Counted from the stretch's first letter, positions 24,145 to 34,185 are shown. The stretch is DNA of 64,000 nucleotides from Mangrovibacterium diazotrophicum (GCF_003610535.1 NZ_RAPN01000001.1:1-64000), one strand, 5' to 3'. Translations and numbers: made by a program. Notes: generated by a model from the sequence alone, not told the origin.

Positions 24145-26409
24145 TTAATTCTTATTTTGCTGAGCGATCAAATTCAAGGCAGAACCAGCTTTAAACCACT
24201 CAATTTGTTGTTCGTTGTAGGTATGATTTACTTTGATTGTGTCTTTGGAGCCGTCAGCATGAACCACTTCAATGGTCAATGGTTTACCCGGAGCAAAATC
24301 AGTCAGATCCAGGAAATTAAACACATCGTCTTCCTGAATTTTATCGTAATCGGCTTCGTCGGCAAACGTCAAGCCCAGCATACCTTGCTTTTTGAGGTTT
24401 GTTTCGTGAATACGGGCAAATGATTTTACCAAAACGGCTTTCACTCCCAGGTGTCGAGGTTCCATCGCAGCGTGTTCGCGTGAAGATCCTTCGCCGTAGT
24501 TATGGTCACCCACAACGATTGACGGGATTCCTGCAGCTTTATATGCACGAGCAACTTTAGGCACTTCGTCGAATTCGCCATTCAGTTGGTTTTTAACTTT
24601 GTTGGTCGCACCACCAAATGCATTCACCGCACCAATCAACATGTTGTTCGAGATGTTGTCTAAGTGACCGCGGAAACGCAACCAGGGACCAGCCATTGAA
24701 ATGTGGTCGGTAGTACATTTCCCTTCAGCTTTAATCAGCAATTTTGCACCTGTAATGTTTTTACCGTCCCAAGCCTGGAACGCAGATAACAACTGCAAAC
24801 GGTTTGAATCCGGAGCAACCACAACATTAACAGAAGAACCATCGGCAGCAGGAGCTTGATAACCGGCATCTTCTACTGCAAATCCTTTTGATGGCAATTC
24901 ATGGCCAGTTGGAGGATCCAGTTTCACTTGTTGGCCAGCTTCATTGGTCAACGTGTCTTTCAATGGGTTGAACGTCAAATCGCCGGCAATAGCCAATGCT
25001 GTCACCAATTCGGGAGAACCTACAAATGCAAACGTATTTGGATTGCCATCCGCACGTTTCGAGAAGTTACGGTTGAACGAGTGTACAATGGTGTTTTTCT
25101 CACCTTTGTCGGCACCTGGACGCGCCCATTGACCGATACAAGGACCGCAGGCGTTTGCAAACACACTTGCTCCAATTTTATCGAAAATATCGATGAACCC
25201 GTCGCGTTCAATCGTGTAACGCACTTGCTCCGATCCCGGTGTGATGGTGAATTGTGCTTTTGTTTTCAATTTCTTATCAACAGCTTGAACAGCCAACGAG
25301 GCAGCACGTGAAATATCTTCGTAAGACGAGTTTGTACATGAACCAATCAAACCAACTTCAACTTTTGTTGGCCAGCCATTTGCTTTGGCTTCCTCTGCCA
25401 TTTTTGAAATCGGTGTGGCGCGGTCTGGAGTGAAAGGCCCGTTCAAGTGTGGTTCGAGTTCGTCCAGGTTGATCTCAATTAATTGATCGAAATATTTTTC
25501 AGGCTCAGCATAAACTTCCGCGTCAGCAGTTAAATGTTCTTTGATGCCGTTTGCCAATTCGGCAACTTCAGCACGGCCCGTCGCACGCAGGTAGCGTTCC
25601 ATCGACTCGTCGTAGCCGAAGGTTGAAGTTGTGGCACCGATTTCAGCCCCCATGTTACAGATTGTTCCTTTACCGGTTGCTGAAAGTGATTGCGCACCTT
25701 CACCAAAATATTCAACAATACAGCCGGTACCACCTTTTACGGTCAACAAACCGGCCACTTTCAAAATAATATCTTTTGGAGCAGTCCAGCCGCTCAGTTT
25801 TCCTGTCAGTTTAACACCAATCAGTTTCGGGAATTTCAATTCCCAAGCCATTCCGGCCATGACATCAACAGCGTCGGCACCTCCAACACCAATGGCGATC
25901 ATTCCCAAACCACCGGCGTTTACCGTATGCGAGTCGGTACCGATCATCATACCGCCAGGGAATGCGTAGTTTTCCAAAACAACCTGGTGAATAATACCAG
26001 CACCCGGCTTCCAGAATCCAATTCCGTATTTGTTTGATACTGATTCAAGGAAATTGAATACTTCCTTGTTGTTTTCGAGGGCAAATTTCAAGTCAGGAGT
26101 TCCACCAACACTGGCCTGAATCAAGTGGTCGCAGTGAACGGTTGAAGGAACCGCCGTTTGGGGTTTGCCGGCGTTCATAAATTGCAATAAAGCCATCTGT
26201 GCAGTGGCATCCTGCATGGCTACACGGTCCGGAGCAAAGTCTACGTAGTTAACTCCACGTTTGAAGTTCTCAACTTTCTCTGGCTCATATAAGTGAGCGT
26301 ACAAAATCTTCTCGGCTAAAGTCAGCGGCTTTTTCAAAACTTCTTTGGCCAGTTCTATACGGGGGCCAAAGTTCCCGTAGGTTTTTTTGATTAAATCAAG
26401 ATCAAACAT
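24145..26409 (-). CDS. Aconitate hydratase, mitochondrial-like
   Basis: 754 residues, the length of mature mitochondrial aconitase. The [4Fe-4S] cysteines are Cys358 (IGSCTNSS), Cys421 and Cys424 ([10 protein letters not shown]), the same numbering as the pig enzyme. The C-terminal swivel domain carries the active-site block [15 protein letters not shown]. It isomerises citrate to isocitrate and is the first gene of the acn-idh-icd-gltA operon, which encodes the whole oxidative route from oxaloacetate to 2-oxoglutarate. Start ATG at 26409. Confidence 0.95.
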   Translation of the reverse strand: MFDLDLIKKTYGNFGPRIELAKEVLKKPLTLAEKILYAHLYEPEKVENFKRGVNYVDFAPDRVAMQDATAQMALLQFMNAGKPQTAVPSTVHCDHLIQASVGGTPDLKFALENNKEVFNFLESVSNKYGIGFWKPGAGIIHQVVLENYAFPGGMMIGTDSHTVNAGGLGMIAIGVGGADAVDVMAGMAWELKFPKLIGVKLTGKLSGWTAPKDIILKVAGLLTVKGGTGCIVEYFGEGAQSLSATGKGTICNMGAEIGATTSTFGYDESMERYLRATGRAEVAELANGIKEHLTADAEVYAEPEKYFDQLIEINLDELEPHLNGPFTPDRATPISKMAEEAKANGWPTKVEVGLIGSCTNSSYEDISRAASLAVQAVDKKLKTKAQFTITPGSEQVRYTIERDGFIDIFDKIGASVFANACGPCIGQWARPGADKGEKNTIVHSFNRNFSKRADGNPNTFAFVGSPELVTALAIAGDLTFNPLKDTLTNEAGQQVKLDPPTGHELPSKGFAVEDAGYQAPAADGSSVNVVVAPDSNRLQLLSAFQAWDGKNITGAKLLIKAEGKCTTDHISMAGPWLRFRGHLDNISNNMLIGAVNAFGGATNKVKNQLNGEFDEVPKVARAYKAAGIPSIVVGDHNYGEGSSREHAAMEPRHLGVKAVLVKSFARIHETNLKKQGMLGLTFADEADYDKIQEDDVFNFLDLTDFAPGKPLTIEVVHADGSKDTIKVNHTYNEQQIEWFKAGSALNLIAQQNKN

Positions 26410-26510
26410 ATGAATGGTTTTAAAAACTATTATTCGCGGTGATATAATTCACCCTTCTAAACAAAATCGGGCGTTAAAGGTTGCTTCCGAAGGCATTAAT
26501 ATATCAAAAA

Positions 26511-26532
26511 AAAGATGATTTTTTTCATCTTT
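26511..26532. promoter_or_regulatory. Inverted repeat in the leader of the citrate-branch operon
   Basis: AAAGATGA (26511-26518) and TCATCTTT (26525-26532) flank a run of six T about 105 bp upstream of the aconitase start, in a 261-bp spacer. It may be an operator, or with the T-runs a weak attenuator. I see no gene or clear consensus promoter in the rest of this spacer. Confidence 0.4.
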
Positions 26533-26670
26533 ATTTTGTTGAACACAGATATTTTTTTTCATCGATGTCTCGTGACTAAAGGATTGTTTGCTAAAACGGC
26601 ACGCAAAGCTATTTGGTCAAAAGTTTATTATTCAGTTGAATAGATTAATCTCGTTTAGTTGAATGAATGT

Positions 26671-27669
26671 TTATTTCAATTCAACCCATTTGCCGGTTTC
26701 TGAACTTTGTTTAATTGCATCGATTACAGCCATATTACCGATAGCATCAGATAACGGTGTTGGCACTGGTTTTTTGTCTAAAACGGAACAGGCGAAAGCA
26801 TCTGCCTGCAGTGTGTATTGGTCTACTGCCTCAAACAGAATCTCTTCTGTTTTTTCTCTGGTAATCAGTGTGATTTTTGTTGCTTCAGTTGGAGGTGCAT
26901 TGACCGGAATCTCGACAACAATTTGTCCCTGGTCGCCAAAAATATGGGCCCGTTGGTGTGGAATAAGTTGGGTCGAGCAGGTAAATGTAGCTGATTTTCC
27001 GGCACTGAATTGCAGGATGCCCGATGTCAGTCGGTCCGTTCCCATTGCCGGATCCAGATCCATAGAACCCGATACTGCCAAAGGCTCTTCGCCGAAAACG
27101 AAGCGCGGAAAAGAGATGCAGTAACAACCGATGTCCATTAAGGCACCTCCGCCGATTTCAGGATTGTTCCGGATGTTTGCCGGATCAACATTGTAATACG
27201 AAAAGAAGGATTGAACGGTCTTTACACTGCCAATTGCACCGGAGTGAATGAGCTCGATTACCTTTTGCCACTGCGGGTGAAAGCGGTACATAAACGCTTC
27301 CATCACTTTTAGATCAGGAAATTTAGAAGCTTCGGTTTGCAAATAAAGGGCTTCAGCTTTGTTCAAGCCGATTGGTTTTTCGCAGAGCACGTGCTTGCCG
27401 GCTTGCAAGGCTTTCAGCGTCCATTCAACATGCATATGGTTTGGAAGCGGATTGTAAACAGCGTCGATTTCCGGATCGGCAAGAAGCTCTTCGTAACTGG
27501 AATAGGCTTTTTCGATTCCTAAATCAGCGGCTGTTTTTTGAGCATTTTCCAAGCTGCGGGAGCAGATCGCGGTAACCTTTCCCAATTTGCTTTTTTGCAT
27601 GGCGGGAATGACTTTCTGAACGCCGATTTTGGCAGTGCTCAAAATTCCCCAGCGAATGATTTCTGACAT
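26671..27669 (-). CDS. Gfo/Idh/MocA-family NAD(P)-dependent oxidoreductase
   Basis: 332 residues. N-terminal Rossmann fold (IRWGILSTAKIGVQKVIPAM, ending with the acidic/serine loop AICSRS), then the family's EKPIGLNKAEA with its catalytic Lys near residue 98, and the C-terminal alpha/beta substrate domain (SFFSYYNVDPANIRNNPEIGGGALMDIGCY, about 165-190). The closest named relatives are dehydrogenases acting on sugars, inositols or trans-dihydrodiols; the substrate cannot be assigned. It appears monocistronic, 114 bp from rsmD. Confidence 0.88.
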   Translation of the reverse strand: MSEIIRWGILSTAKIGVQKVIPAMQKSKLGKVTAICSRSLENAQKTAADLGIEKAYSSYEELLADPEIDAVYNPLPNHMHVEWTLKALQAGKHVLCEKPIGLNKAEALYLQTEASKFPDLKVMEAFMYRFHPQWQKVIELIHSGAIGSVKTVQSFFSYYNVDPANIRNNPEIGGGALMDIGCYCISFPRFVFGEEPLAVSGSMDLDPAMGTDRLTSGILQFSAGKSATFTCSTQLIPHQRAHIFGDQGQIVVEIPVNAPPTEATKITLITREKTEEILFEAVDQYTLQADAFACSVLDKKPVPTPLSDAIGNMAVIDAIKQSSETGKWVELK

Positions 27670-27782
27670 AATTCTCTATTTCTTCGTTTCGATGATTAAA
27701 GATAGGAAAAATGTCGGCATTCAGCAGGGGGCGGGGAGAGCTAGTCAAACTCAGTCCGAATATTTCAGAATTTGATAATGGC

Positions 27783-28334
27783 TTATTCTTGCCCGGAAAT
27801 TAGCTTGCGAAAGAAGGAAAAGTGCACGCTACCGTAGTTGCGAATCTCAATAAACTCGGGGCGAGACGAGAAATCGTAATTTTTTGAATGCTCTAATATG
27901 AAGAGTCCGGTGTCTTTCAAAAGATGACCTGAAAGGACCAAATCCGGAACCTGTGCAAATTGTTTGTGGTCGTATGGCGGATCAGCAAAAATCAGGTCGA
28001 AACATTGATCTGATTTCTCCGCGTATTGAAAGGCGTTCGCTTTAATCGCCTTGATGCTTTTCTCGCCCAGCTTTTCAATCACTTCTTTGATGAAGCGGTG
28101 GTGCTGAAAATTCAATTCTACAGAAGTGATGTCGGTGCAACCACGCGAAGCAAATTCGAAGGAAATACTTCCGGTTCCGGAGAATAAATCCAATACCTTG
28201 ATGTCTTCAAAATCAATCTGGTTTTGCAAGATATTGAACAGGCTTTCTTTGGCCATATCTGTGGTTGGGCGAGCCTTGAAGCTTTTGCCGGGGTTGAAGA
28301 GTCTGCCTTTATATTGGCCACCAACAATTCTCAT
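27783..28334 (-). CDS. rsmD: 16S rRNA (guanine966-N2)-methyltransferase
   Basis: 183 residues. The start MRIVGGQYKGR and RPTTDMAKESLFNIL are typical of RsmD; the SAM-binding motif VLDLFSGTGSISFEFASRG lies at about 47-65 and the catalytic DPPY at about 115-118 (IFADPPYDHKQF). It methylates G966 of 16S rRNA in 30S assembly intermediates. The start overlaps the stop of the DUF3822 gene (ATGA at 28331-28334), a gene pairing frequent in this phylum. Confidence 0.93.
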   Translation of the reverse strand: MRIVGGQYKGRLFNPGKSFKARPTTDMAKESLFNILQNQIDFEDIKVLDLFSGTGSISFEFASRGCTDITSVELNFQHHRFIKEVIEKLGEKSIKAIKANAFQYAEKSDQCFDLIFADPPYDHKQFAQVPDLVLSGHLLKDTGLFILEHSKNYDFSSRPEFIEIRNYGSVHFSFFRKLISGQE

Positions 28335-29155
28335 GAAAAACTATTAAAGAGGTTTACAAAACGGGCGTCGGGCAATTTGTCGAACAGGTAACTGTAATGG
28401 ATGTTTTTTGGGTTCGACGCAATTTCAACATCCGTAAAATACTGCTTCAGTCGATGGTAAATTGTCGCATGTTTGTTGACCATACCATCCAACAAAATCG
28501 TTTGCGGTTCGGATGCAGACGCTTTGATACTTCCCAAAATATAAAACATCACATCATTCTCGCCATCGTAGAAAAAGCTGTTGTGGAAATGGAGTCCCAG
28601 TTCGTCGATTCCGGAAACAATCAGATGCTTTTTTAGCACGGTTACCTTTAGCAGGTTCTTTGTGCCTGCCACCCTGGGCAACGACAGGTTCAGGTCGCTC
28701 ATGAACTTGGCTCCGGGATGCTTTTCTTCCAGAAAGCGGTAAACCATTTGCGGAATTTCATAAACGGCCCAATATTTAACAGGTGAAATGAACGTTGCTT
28801 TTACGGTCGCTCCCTCTGCGGGCATCATTGTTCCTTTTAAATAGTCAGCTGTATTTTGCGACTGATAAATTTCGTCGGGAACCAATGTGGTACGGTTGGG
28901 AACAGCAAAGATGACACATGTCTTCTTGAATGCCAGATGAAGCAAATCCGACTCTTCGTAAATGGATTTCAAACGTTTTAACAAGAAATCCGGTTCCGTC
29001 TCGAACAGTTCCTGGTGATAAAGGTAGATGACCTTGTTCTGGATTGTGTCGAGTATAGAAAAAGAAAATCCATCCAGGCTGAGCTGGATGGATAGCTTGT
29101 ATTCTAGGGTGAAATTTAAATCGAAAGTTTCGTCAACCAGCGATATTTTTTGCAT
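28331..29155 (-). CDS. DUF3822-family protein
   Basis: 274 residues, start ATG at 29155. Matches the DUF3822 pattern by overall layout and by its overlap with rsmD: N-terminal FDLNFTLEYKLSIQLSLDGFSFSI, a central NRTTLVPDEIY block and the C-terminal YHRLKQYFTDVEIA. The fold is probably actin/RNase H-like (two beta-strand-rich halves), but no phosphate-binding or catalytic residues stand out. The function is unknown; coupling with rsmD is the only hint of a role in ribosome biology. Confidence 0.8.
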   Translation of the reverse strand: MQKISLVDETFDLNFTLEYKLSIQLSLDGFSFSILDTIQNKVIYLYHQELFETEPDFLLKRLKSIYEESDLLHLAFKKTCVIFAVPNRTTLVPDEIYQSQNTADYLKGTMMPAEGATVKATFISPVKYWAVYEIPQMVYRFLEEKHPGAKFMSDLNLSLPRVAGTKNLLKVTVLKKHLIVSGIDELGLHFHNSFFYDGENDVMFYILGSIKASASEPQTILLDGMVNKHATIYHRLKQYFTDVEIASNPKNIHYSYLFDKLPDARFVNLFNSFS

Positions 29156-29164
29156 AGCGCATGA

Positions 29165-29797
29165 TTATTCCCAGTTACCAGCGTTGTTGTTAGCTTCTGT
29201 CAAAGAACCTACTTTCAACCCAGGATATTTTTCGTTTGTACGAGCTTTGTCGTTCAAGTTGATTACCAACTGACGGTCCAAACCTCTCAATACCGTATTG
29301 TTGTGAACTTTTGCTTCGAAAATAGGAACTTGAATACCAGAACCTGTAGTGATAATTGCAGCACCCAGGTGGAACTGAGCAACAGTATCAGGAACAGGAA
29401 CGTATTTCAACTGGTTTGCATCAAAACCTTTTCCGAACAGCGTATCAATCACACTAATCTTAATGGTATCACGAATGATTTTTCCTTTTTTGATTGCAGT
29501 TTCTTCGGTCCAGCCAGCTTCAACCATACTATCGGTAAGCATACCAATTTTTTTCACTAAAGGAAGTTCACCTGTTTCTACAAAGTTGATCAAAGTATCC
29601 CAACTTCCAGTAAATTCACCGTGAACATCTTTGTATGCTAATTCTGCTTTTCTGATATCTTTCAGACGGTCTACAACCTTCTCAACTCTTTCTTTTTTAG
29701 CTTTCTCAAAATCAATTGGCCGTTGAACGCTGCTATAAATCAGATATCCAAGAACGATAGCGATTACAATAAGTACAATCTGAATTGCTGTCTTCAT
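29165..29797 (-). CDS. Membrane-anchored protein of unknown function
   Basis: 210 residues. A single N-terminal transmembrane segment (IQIVLIVIAIVLGYLIYSSV, about 5-24) is followed by a coiled-coil-like stretch (KAKKERVEKVVDRLKDIRKAEL) and a globular part resembling the exposed domains of pilin-like proteins (YKDVHGEFTGSWDTLINFV), without a prepilin cleavage motif. It is conserved in this phylum to my knowledge, but no function is established. The stop codon lies 9 nt upstream of the DUF3822 start, suggesting an operon with DUF3822 and rsmD. A good promoter box precedes it. Confidence 0.7.
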   Translation of the reverse strand: MKTAIQIVLIVIAIVLGYLIYSSVQRPIDFEKAKKERVEKVVDRLKDIRKAELAYKDVHGEFTGSWDTLINFVETGELPLVKKIGMLTDSMVEAGWTEETAIKKGKIIRDTIKISVIDTLFGKGFDANQLKYVPVPDTVAQFHLGAAIITTGSGIQVPIFEAKVHNNTVLRGLDRQLVINLNDKARTNEKYPGLKVGSLTEANNNAGNWE

Positions 29798-29831
29798 CTT
29801 TGATTATTTAAGATTAGTTTTTGTTTGCATG

Positions 29832-29839
29832 CAAATTTA
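29832..29839 (-). promoter_or_regulatory. -7 box for the membrane protein-DUF3822-rsmD operon
   Basis: On the minus strand TAAATTTG matches TAnnTTTG exactly, about 35 bp upstream of the start at 29797; a TTG lies 17 nt farther upstream. Confidence 0.45.
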
Positions 29840-29887
29840 TAAAAAAAATTAAATTACAATCGGCGGAATACTTTTAAATTAGCCGTG

Positions 29888-31312
29888 ATGTTAAAAAAAC
29901 ACTTAGAGAATCAATTGGTCGATAATTTGGGCTTTCCGCCGACAGAAGGACAAAAATATTTGGCCGAAAGACTCGCTGATTTTATCACCACACAGGAGCA
30001 GGATATTGTATTTTTACTGAAAGGATATGCCGGTACCGGTAAGACCAGTATGGTGAGCGCGTTAGTTAAAACGCTGGCTTCCTACAAGATTCAAACGGTG
30101 TTGTTAGCGCCGACCGGCAGGGCTGCAAAAGTCCTTTCAACCTACACCGGGAAAAGTGCTTTTACCATTCACAAACGTATCTATCGCCAGCAATCTTCGT
30201 CGGACGGAATGGGGCGTTTTGTGCTCGACAAAAATCTGTTAAAAAATTGTTTCTTTCTTGTCGATGAAGCGTCGATGATCTCGAATTCATCACTGGATGG
30301 ATCGGTTTTCGGAACCGGACGCTTACTGGACGACCTGTACGAGTTTGTGTATTCCGGACATAATTGCAAGTTGATGCTAATTGGAGATACGGCACAGTTG
30401 CCTCCTGTAGGGATGGAAATCAGCCCTGCTTTGGACGCGGAAGAGTTGCAAATGTATGGTGTGGAAGTGGACGAAGTTGAGCTCACAGACGTGGTTCGGC
30501 AGGAAATGGACTCGGGTATTCTTTACAATGCGACAGCTTTGCGGGAAATGATCGGCGAAGATGATTTCTGGGGCGACTATTTCCCAATCGAGCTGGACGG
30601 TTTTACAGATATTCAGCGAATAGGAGGGGGCGATTTAATTGAGAAGATTTCGGAATGTTACGATCGGCATGGTGAACAGCAAACAATGGTGATCACGCGT
30701 TCGAACAAGCGTGCCAATAAATTTAACCAGGGAATTCGCTCTACCATATTATATAAGGACTCGGAAATAACAGTTGGCGATTTGCTGATGGTTGTGAAGA
30801 ACAACTATTTCTGGTTGGCCGATGATGAGCGCCTTGATTTTATTGCAAACGGTGATATTGTTGAAGTGAAGTCGATCCGGAAATACGAGGAGCTTTACGG
30901 ATACCGGTTTGCAGATGTGAGCCTGCGATTTATCGATTACGATGACCTGGAGATCGACTGCAAAATTTTCCTGGACACCTTAAATATTGAAACGGCCAGC
31001 TTTGGCTCGGAAGATAATCAAAAGCTTTTTCATGCGGTGGCCGAGGATTATATGGATATTCGCAGTAAAAAGAAGCGATGGGAGAAGATTAAGGAGAATC
31101 CTCATTTCAACGCACTGCAGGTGAAGTTTGCTTATGCTGTTACCTGCCACAAAGCGCAGGGCGGACAATGGGACGCCGTGTTTATCGATCAGGGCTATTT
31201 AGTCGAGGACATGTTGAACAAAGAATTTCTGCGTTGGCTGTACACCGCTTTTACCCGCCCGGTGAAAGAACTTTACCTTGTCAACTTCAATAAGGAGTTT
31301 TTCGGAGAATAG
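29888..31312 (+). CDS. RecD/Dda-like superfamily 1B DNA helicase
   Basis: 474 residues from the ATG at 29888 (a GTG codon just before it is a less likely start). Helicase motifs: Walker A GYAGTGKTS (about 46-54), Ia LLAPTGRAAKVL, II (Walker B) FLVDEASM, III LIGDTAQLPPVG, and the C-terminal motifs FAYAVTCHKAQGGQWDAVFID (about 415-436) and LYTAFTRPVKELYLV. It lacks the RecBCD-associated N-terminal extension, so it is a stand-alone 5'-3' helicase acting on single-stranded DNA; its role in repair or replication restart is inferred from the family. Confidence 0.88.
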   Translation: MLKKHLENQLVDNLGFPPTEGQKYLAERLADFITTQEQDIVFLLKGYAGTGKTSMVSALVKTLASYKIQTVLLAPTGRAAKVLSTYTGKSAFTIHKRIYRQQSSSDGMGRFVLDKNLLKNCFFLVDEASMISNSSLDGSVFGTGRLLDDLYEFVYSGHNCKLMLIGDTAQLPPVGMEISPALDAEELQMYGVEVDEVELTDVVRQEMDSGILYNATALREMIGEDDFWGDYFPIELDGFTDIQRIGGGDLIEKISECYDRHGEQQTMVITRSNKRANKFNQGIRSTILYKDSEITVGDLLMVVKNNYFWLADDERLDFIANGDIVEVKSIRKYEELYGYRFADVSLRFIDYDDLEIDCKIFLDTLNIETASFGSEDNQKLFHAVAEDYMDIRSKKKRWEKIKENPHFNALQVKFAYAVTCHKAQGGQWDAVFIDQGYLVEDMLNKEFLRWLYTAFTRPVKELYLVNFNKEFFGE

Positions 31313-31324
31313 GGCATAAAAAAA

Positions 31325-31392
31325 GTCATCCCGAACTTGTTTTGGAACCTGCTACCGGAAAGGAACAGATCCTGAAACAAATTCAGGATGAC
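31325..31392. repeat. Dispersed-type inverted repeat between convergent genes
   Basis: GTCATCCCGAACTTGTTT (31325-31342) and AAACAAATTCAGGATGAC (31375-31392) are imperfect complements around a 32-nt centre. The wording is like REP-type repeats ('GTCATCCTGAACTTGTTTCA') known in several bacterial genomes. Here it fills the gap between the helicase and the convergent peptidase and may terminate transcription from both. Confidence 0.65.
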
Positions 31393-31411
31393 CAGTTGAA
31401 ACGAGTTGTTT

Positions 31412-32662
31412 CTATTTGAATTTCTTCAGTATATCTTTTACAGCGTCTTTGTGAATGGTGAACCCCATCATTTTCAACTTCACATAGTCTTCGCTAAAGA
31501 AATAGTAACCGAACTCAGCTGCACTGGGATCATTGTTGCGCGAGCCCGAGCTTGAGTCTTTAATCAGGTACCAGTCTTTGCCATCCTTGTTGTAGTTTTC
31601 GAGGTAGCCAACCAGATGCATACCGTGGTCGTCGGTAGTGGTTTCGTTATCGAAACGGAACGCACGTGAATCGTCGTTAATGTAAGCCGATGGAATATCG
31701 AAATCGGGAACCATGGCGCACTGTGTATCGCGGGCAAAACCGGCTTCAGATACATCGCCGCCAATGCTCATGGTGTAGCCTTCGCGGATGGCTTTCTTCA
31801 CAATGTCCATGTAAACGTCCAGCGGAACATTGTAATAGTCGGCATTGTGCCACCAATTATCCGGCACGGTATATTCAACTTTTTGCCAGTAAGGTTTTTG
31901 CTTGTATGAAAGGATTTCAACAAAATCGTTGGGATCCAGTTTTAGGTAATCTTTCATATAGCTCATTGGCGTGTATTCTTTTCCGTCAACCACGAAAGAA
32001 GTAGGAGGAACGCCCATGTAGTGATTCATGATCGAAGCAATCGTTTCAAGAGCGGTCTTTTCGTTCCATGCATTCGATGTTTTCAACGAGTTCAGGTAGG
32101 CGCTCATTTCTTCCATCATTTTGCTATGATCGTGATATTTCCGGCCGTTGATCAACCCGGTGTACTCAGTCTCAGGCATCAAACCGCAAGCTAGGGCAAT
32201 GCGAGCGACAGCGTTTCCCTCCGAACCTTCGTCGAACAGGGAATTGCCGCGTTCCTCAATAAAACGCTTCGCCTTGGCCAGGTATTCGTTATAGGCGACG
32301 AACATTTCCGACAGTTTCACCTTTTTGCCGGTCATGCGGAAGATTTCCGATTCGTACATCGAAAGGGTTGAAAAGTCCCAGCAGGTACCGGTGTTACCTT
32401 GCGAAATAACCGGGTTTGCCCACTCGCGTTTGTACAGGCTCACTTTGTTCGGAAGATCGTAGCCCGACTGGTCCATGGTTAAACGCGTCGCCGGCGCTTC
32501 AGCCTCGAGCGAATCGTTAACATGACTAATGTCTTTCAGAATTGTTTCGTAATAGAAACCTTTGCCTTTGGGGTAAACGTCAATTTTGGCTGTGTCTTTG
32601 TTTTGGGCCGATAAATTGACAGCAAACATGCACGCAGCAACAAATGCCAGTGATTGTCTCAT
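31412..32662 (-). CDS. Exported C1B (PepC/bleomycin hydrolase-like) cysteine peptidase
   Basis: 416 residues. Signal peptide 1-19 (SLAFVAACMFAVNLSA). The papain-fold catalytic Cys is Cys94 in QGNTGTCWDFST, and the His is His346 in DDHGMHLVGY. The third residue, Asn in papain and bleomycin hydrolase (NSWG), is Asp369 here (YLIKDSSSG). C1B peptidases are usually cytosolic aminopeptidases; this one is exported. It would cleave peptides in the periplasm if active. Monocistronic, with a TACTTTTA box near 32735-32742 upstream. Confidence 0.88.
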   Translation of the reverse strand: MRQSLAFVAACMFAVNLSAQNKDTAKIDVYPKGKGFYYETILKDISHVNDSLEAEAPATRLTMDQSGYDLPNKVSLYKREWANPVISQGNTGTCWDFSTLSMYESEIFRMTGKKVKLSEMFVAYNEYLAKAKRFIEERGNSLFDEGSEGNAVARIALACGLMPETEYTGLINGRKYHDHSKMMEEMSAYLNSLKTSNAWNEKTALETIASIMNHYMGVPPTSFVVDGKEYTPMSYMKDYLKLDPNDFVEILSYKQKPYWQKVEYTVPDNWWHNADYYNVPLDVYMDIVKKAIREGYTMSIGGDVSEAGFARDTQCAMVPDFDIPSAYINDDSRAFRFDNETTTDDHGMHLVGYLENYNKDGKDWYLIKDSSSGSRNNDPSAAEFGYYFFSEDYVKLKMMGFTIHKDAVKDILKKFK

Positions 32663-32778
32663 AAATCGAATTATTTTAATGTTTGTATTGACGAGCTTTG
32701 GCGTTGCGGTTAGTTATTTCTCGCCGAGAGGTCATAAAAGTATAAAAATCATCGGCTGGAAAGCATGACTTTTTCACA

Positions 32779-34110
32779 CTAATTGCTCTCAATGACCTGG
32801 CCTTTTTCCCGATACAGATCGACTTTTCCTTTCAGGAGAACGGCAATGACGGTTACCTGCGGGTCGAGCACTTCATCGGGAACATCGATGTAAACAATGC
32901 CGGGCACGCTGCTCCAGTATTGCTTTCCGACCACCTGCCAGTTCAATTTGGTGCCTTCGCCCACTACCCAGATGCGGTTGATTTCGTTTTTCAGTCCTTT
33001 AATCATCAACGGACCGTTGGGTTTGTAAGGCAGGTAGAGGTAAAGAATGTCGCTGTCTTTATTGAGGGCTGTCGGACCGTAAAAATGTTCGTGCGGAATG
33101 CCAGCCTGGGTTTCGTAAATGGCATCTTTGTGTTTGTTGGTCCAACGGCCGAGTTCTTTCAAAATTGAAACCTGTTCATCAGGGATGGTGCCGTCGGCTT
33201 TTGGCCCAATATCGAGCAACAAATTGCCGCCCATGCTGATGCAGTCGACCAGGATACGGATGATTTGGTTGGGCGTTTTATAAGCATGATCGTTGTGTTG
33301 GTAGCCCCACGAATTATTCATAGTCATGCACAGTTCCCACCAGCGCGAATTCGGACGGGTAACCGGAAGCCCCTGTTCGGGAGTTGCATAATCGCCATAA
33401 CCCTGGATGCGTGAATTCAAAATCACATTTTTGTTCCAGCTTCGTAGGCTGTCGCTTAGCTCACGGGCTTTCCATGCCTCGGCTGTTTGCTCCCAGTCGC
33501 CATCGAACCAGTATAGGTCGGGCTTGAAATTCTTCGACAATTCTTCCAACTGGCAAAAGTTGAAATCAACAAATCGGTTCCAGCGCTCGGGATCATCTGT
33601 GTAACGCTTTTCTGTTCGGGTTTTGTTAGGGTAATCCGGGTTGGACCAGTCAAGCAGGGAATAGTACAAACCAACTTTCAGTTTGTCTTTTCGCAAGGCT
33701 TTTACGAAAGGAGTAATGACGTCCCTCCCGGCGGGAGATTGCTTGGAGATGCTCAGGTCTGAGCAATGTGTATCCCAAAGCGCGACGCCGTCGTGGTGTT
33801 TGGTGGTTATGACGGCATACTGGGCACCCGACGATTTGATCAGGTCGGCCCAATAAGACGGATCGTAATTTTGAGCCGTGAAACCATTGAGCTGTTTCAT
33901 GTAATCGTCGTACGAAATGTAATTGTTGAAGAAGGACCAGCTTTCGTCAATTCCATTGACCGCGTAAATTCCCCAATGGATAAAGATTCCCAGCTTGGCA
34001 TCTTCGAACCATTGCATTCGGTCAATTTTTTGATCTTCTGTTTCTTTTGCTCTCAACGAAAATGACAGGAATAGAATGATTCCAATCAGACAAAGAAGTT
34101 TGCTATTCAT
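32779..34110 (-). CDS. Exported alpha-L-fucosidase (GH29)
   Basis: 443 residues, signal peptide about 1-21 (LLCLIGIILFLSFSLRA). The TIM barrel shows GH29 landmarks: FIHWGIYA (43-50), TTKHHDGVALWD (102-113), SPAGRDVI and the nucleophile Asp203 in LYWFDGDW. A short beta-sandwich domain forms the C-terminus (about 345-443). It should release alpha-linked fucose from glycans in the periplasm or at the surface. No susCD pair or other glycosidase is adjacent. A TATCTTTA box precedes it (34133-34140, minus strand). Confidence 0.92.
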   Translation of the reverse strand: MNSKLLCLIGIILFLSFSLRAKETEDQKIDRMQWFEDAKLGIFIHWGIYAVNGIDESWSFFNNYISYDDYMKQLNGFTAQNYDPSYWADLIKSSGAQYAVITTKHHDGVALWDTHCSDLSISKQSPAGRDVITPFVKALRKDKLKVGLYYSLLDWSNPDYPNKTRTEKRYTDDPERWNRFVDFNFCQLEELSKNFKPDLYWFDGDWEQTAEAWKARELSDSLRSWNKNVILNSRIQGYGDYATPEQGLPVTRPNSRWWELCMTMNNSWGYQHNDHAYKTPNQIIRILVDCISMGGNLLLDIGPKADGTIPDEQVSILKELGRWTNKHKDAIYETQAGIPHEHFYGPTALNKDSDILYLYLPYKPNGPLMIKGLKNEINRIWVVGEGTKLNWQVVGKQYWSSVPGIVYIDVPDEVLDPQVTVIAVLLKGKVDLYREKGQVIESN

Positions 34111-34185
34111 AGGTAAAATGGATTAGGTTGCCTAAAGATAAAATTTATCCGTAATGCTGCCTATGATGAATGTTTAAACTGAAAG

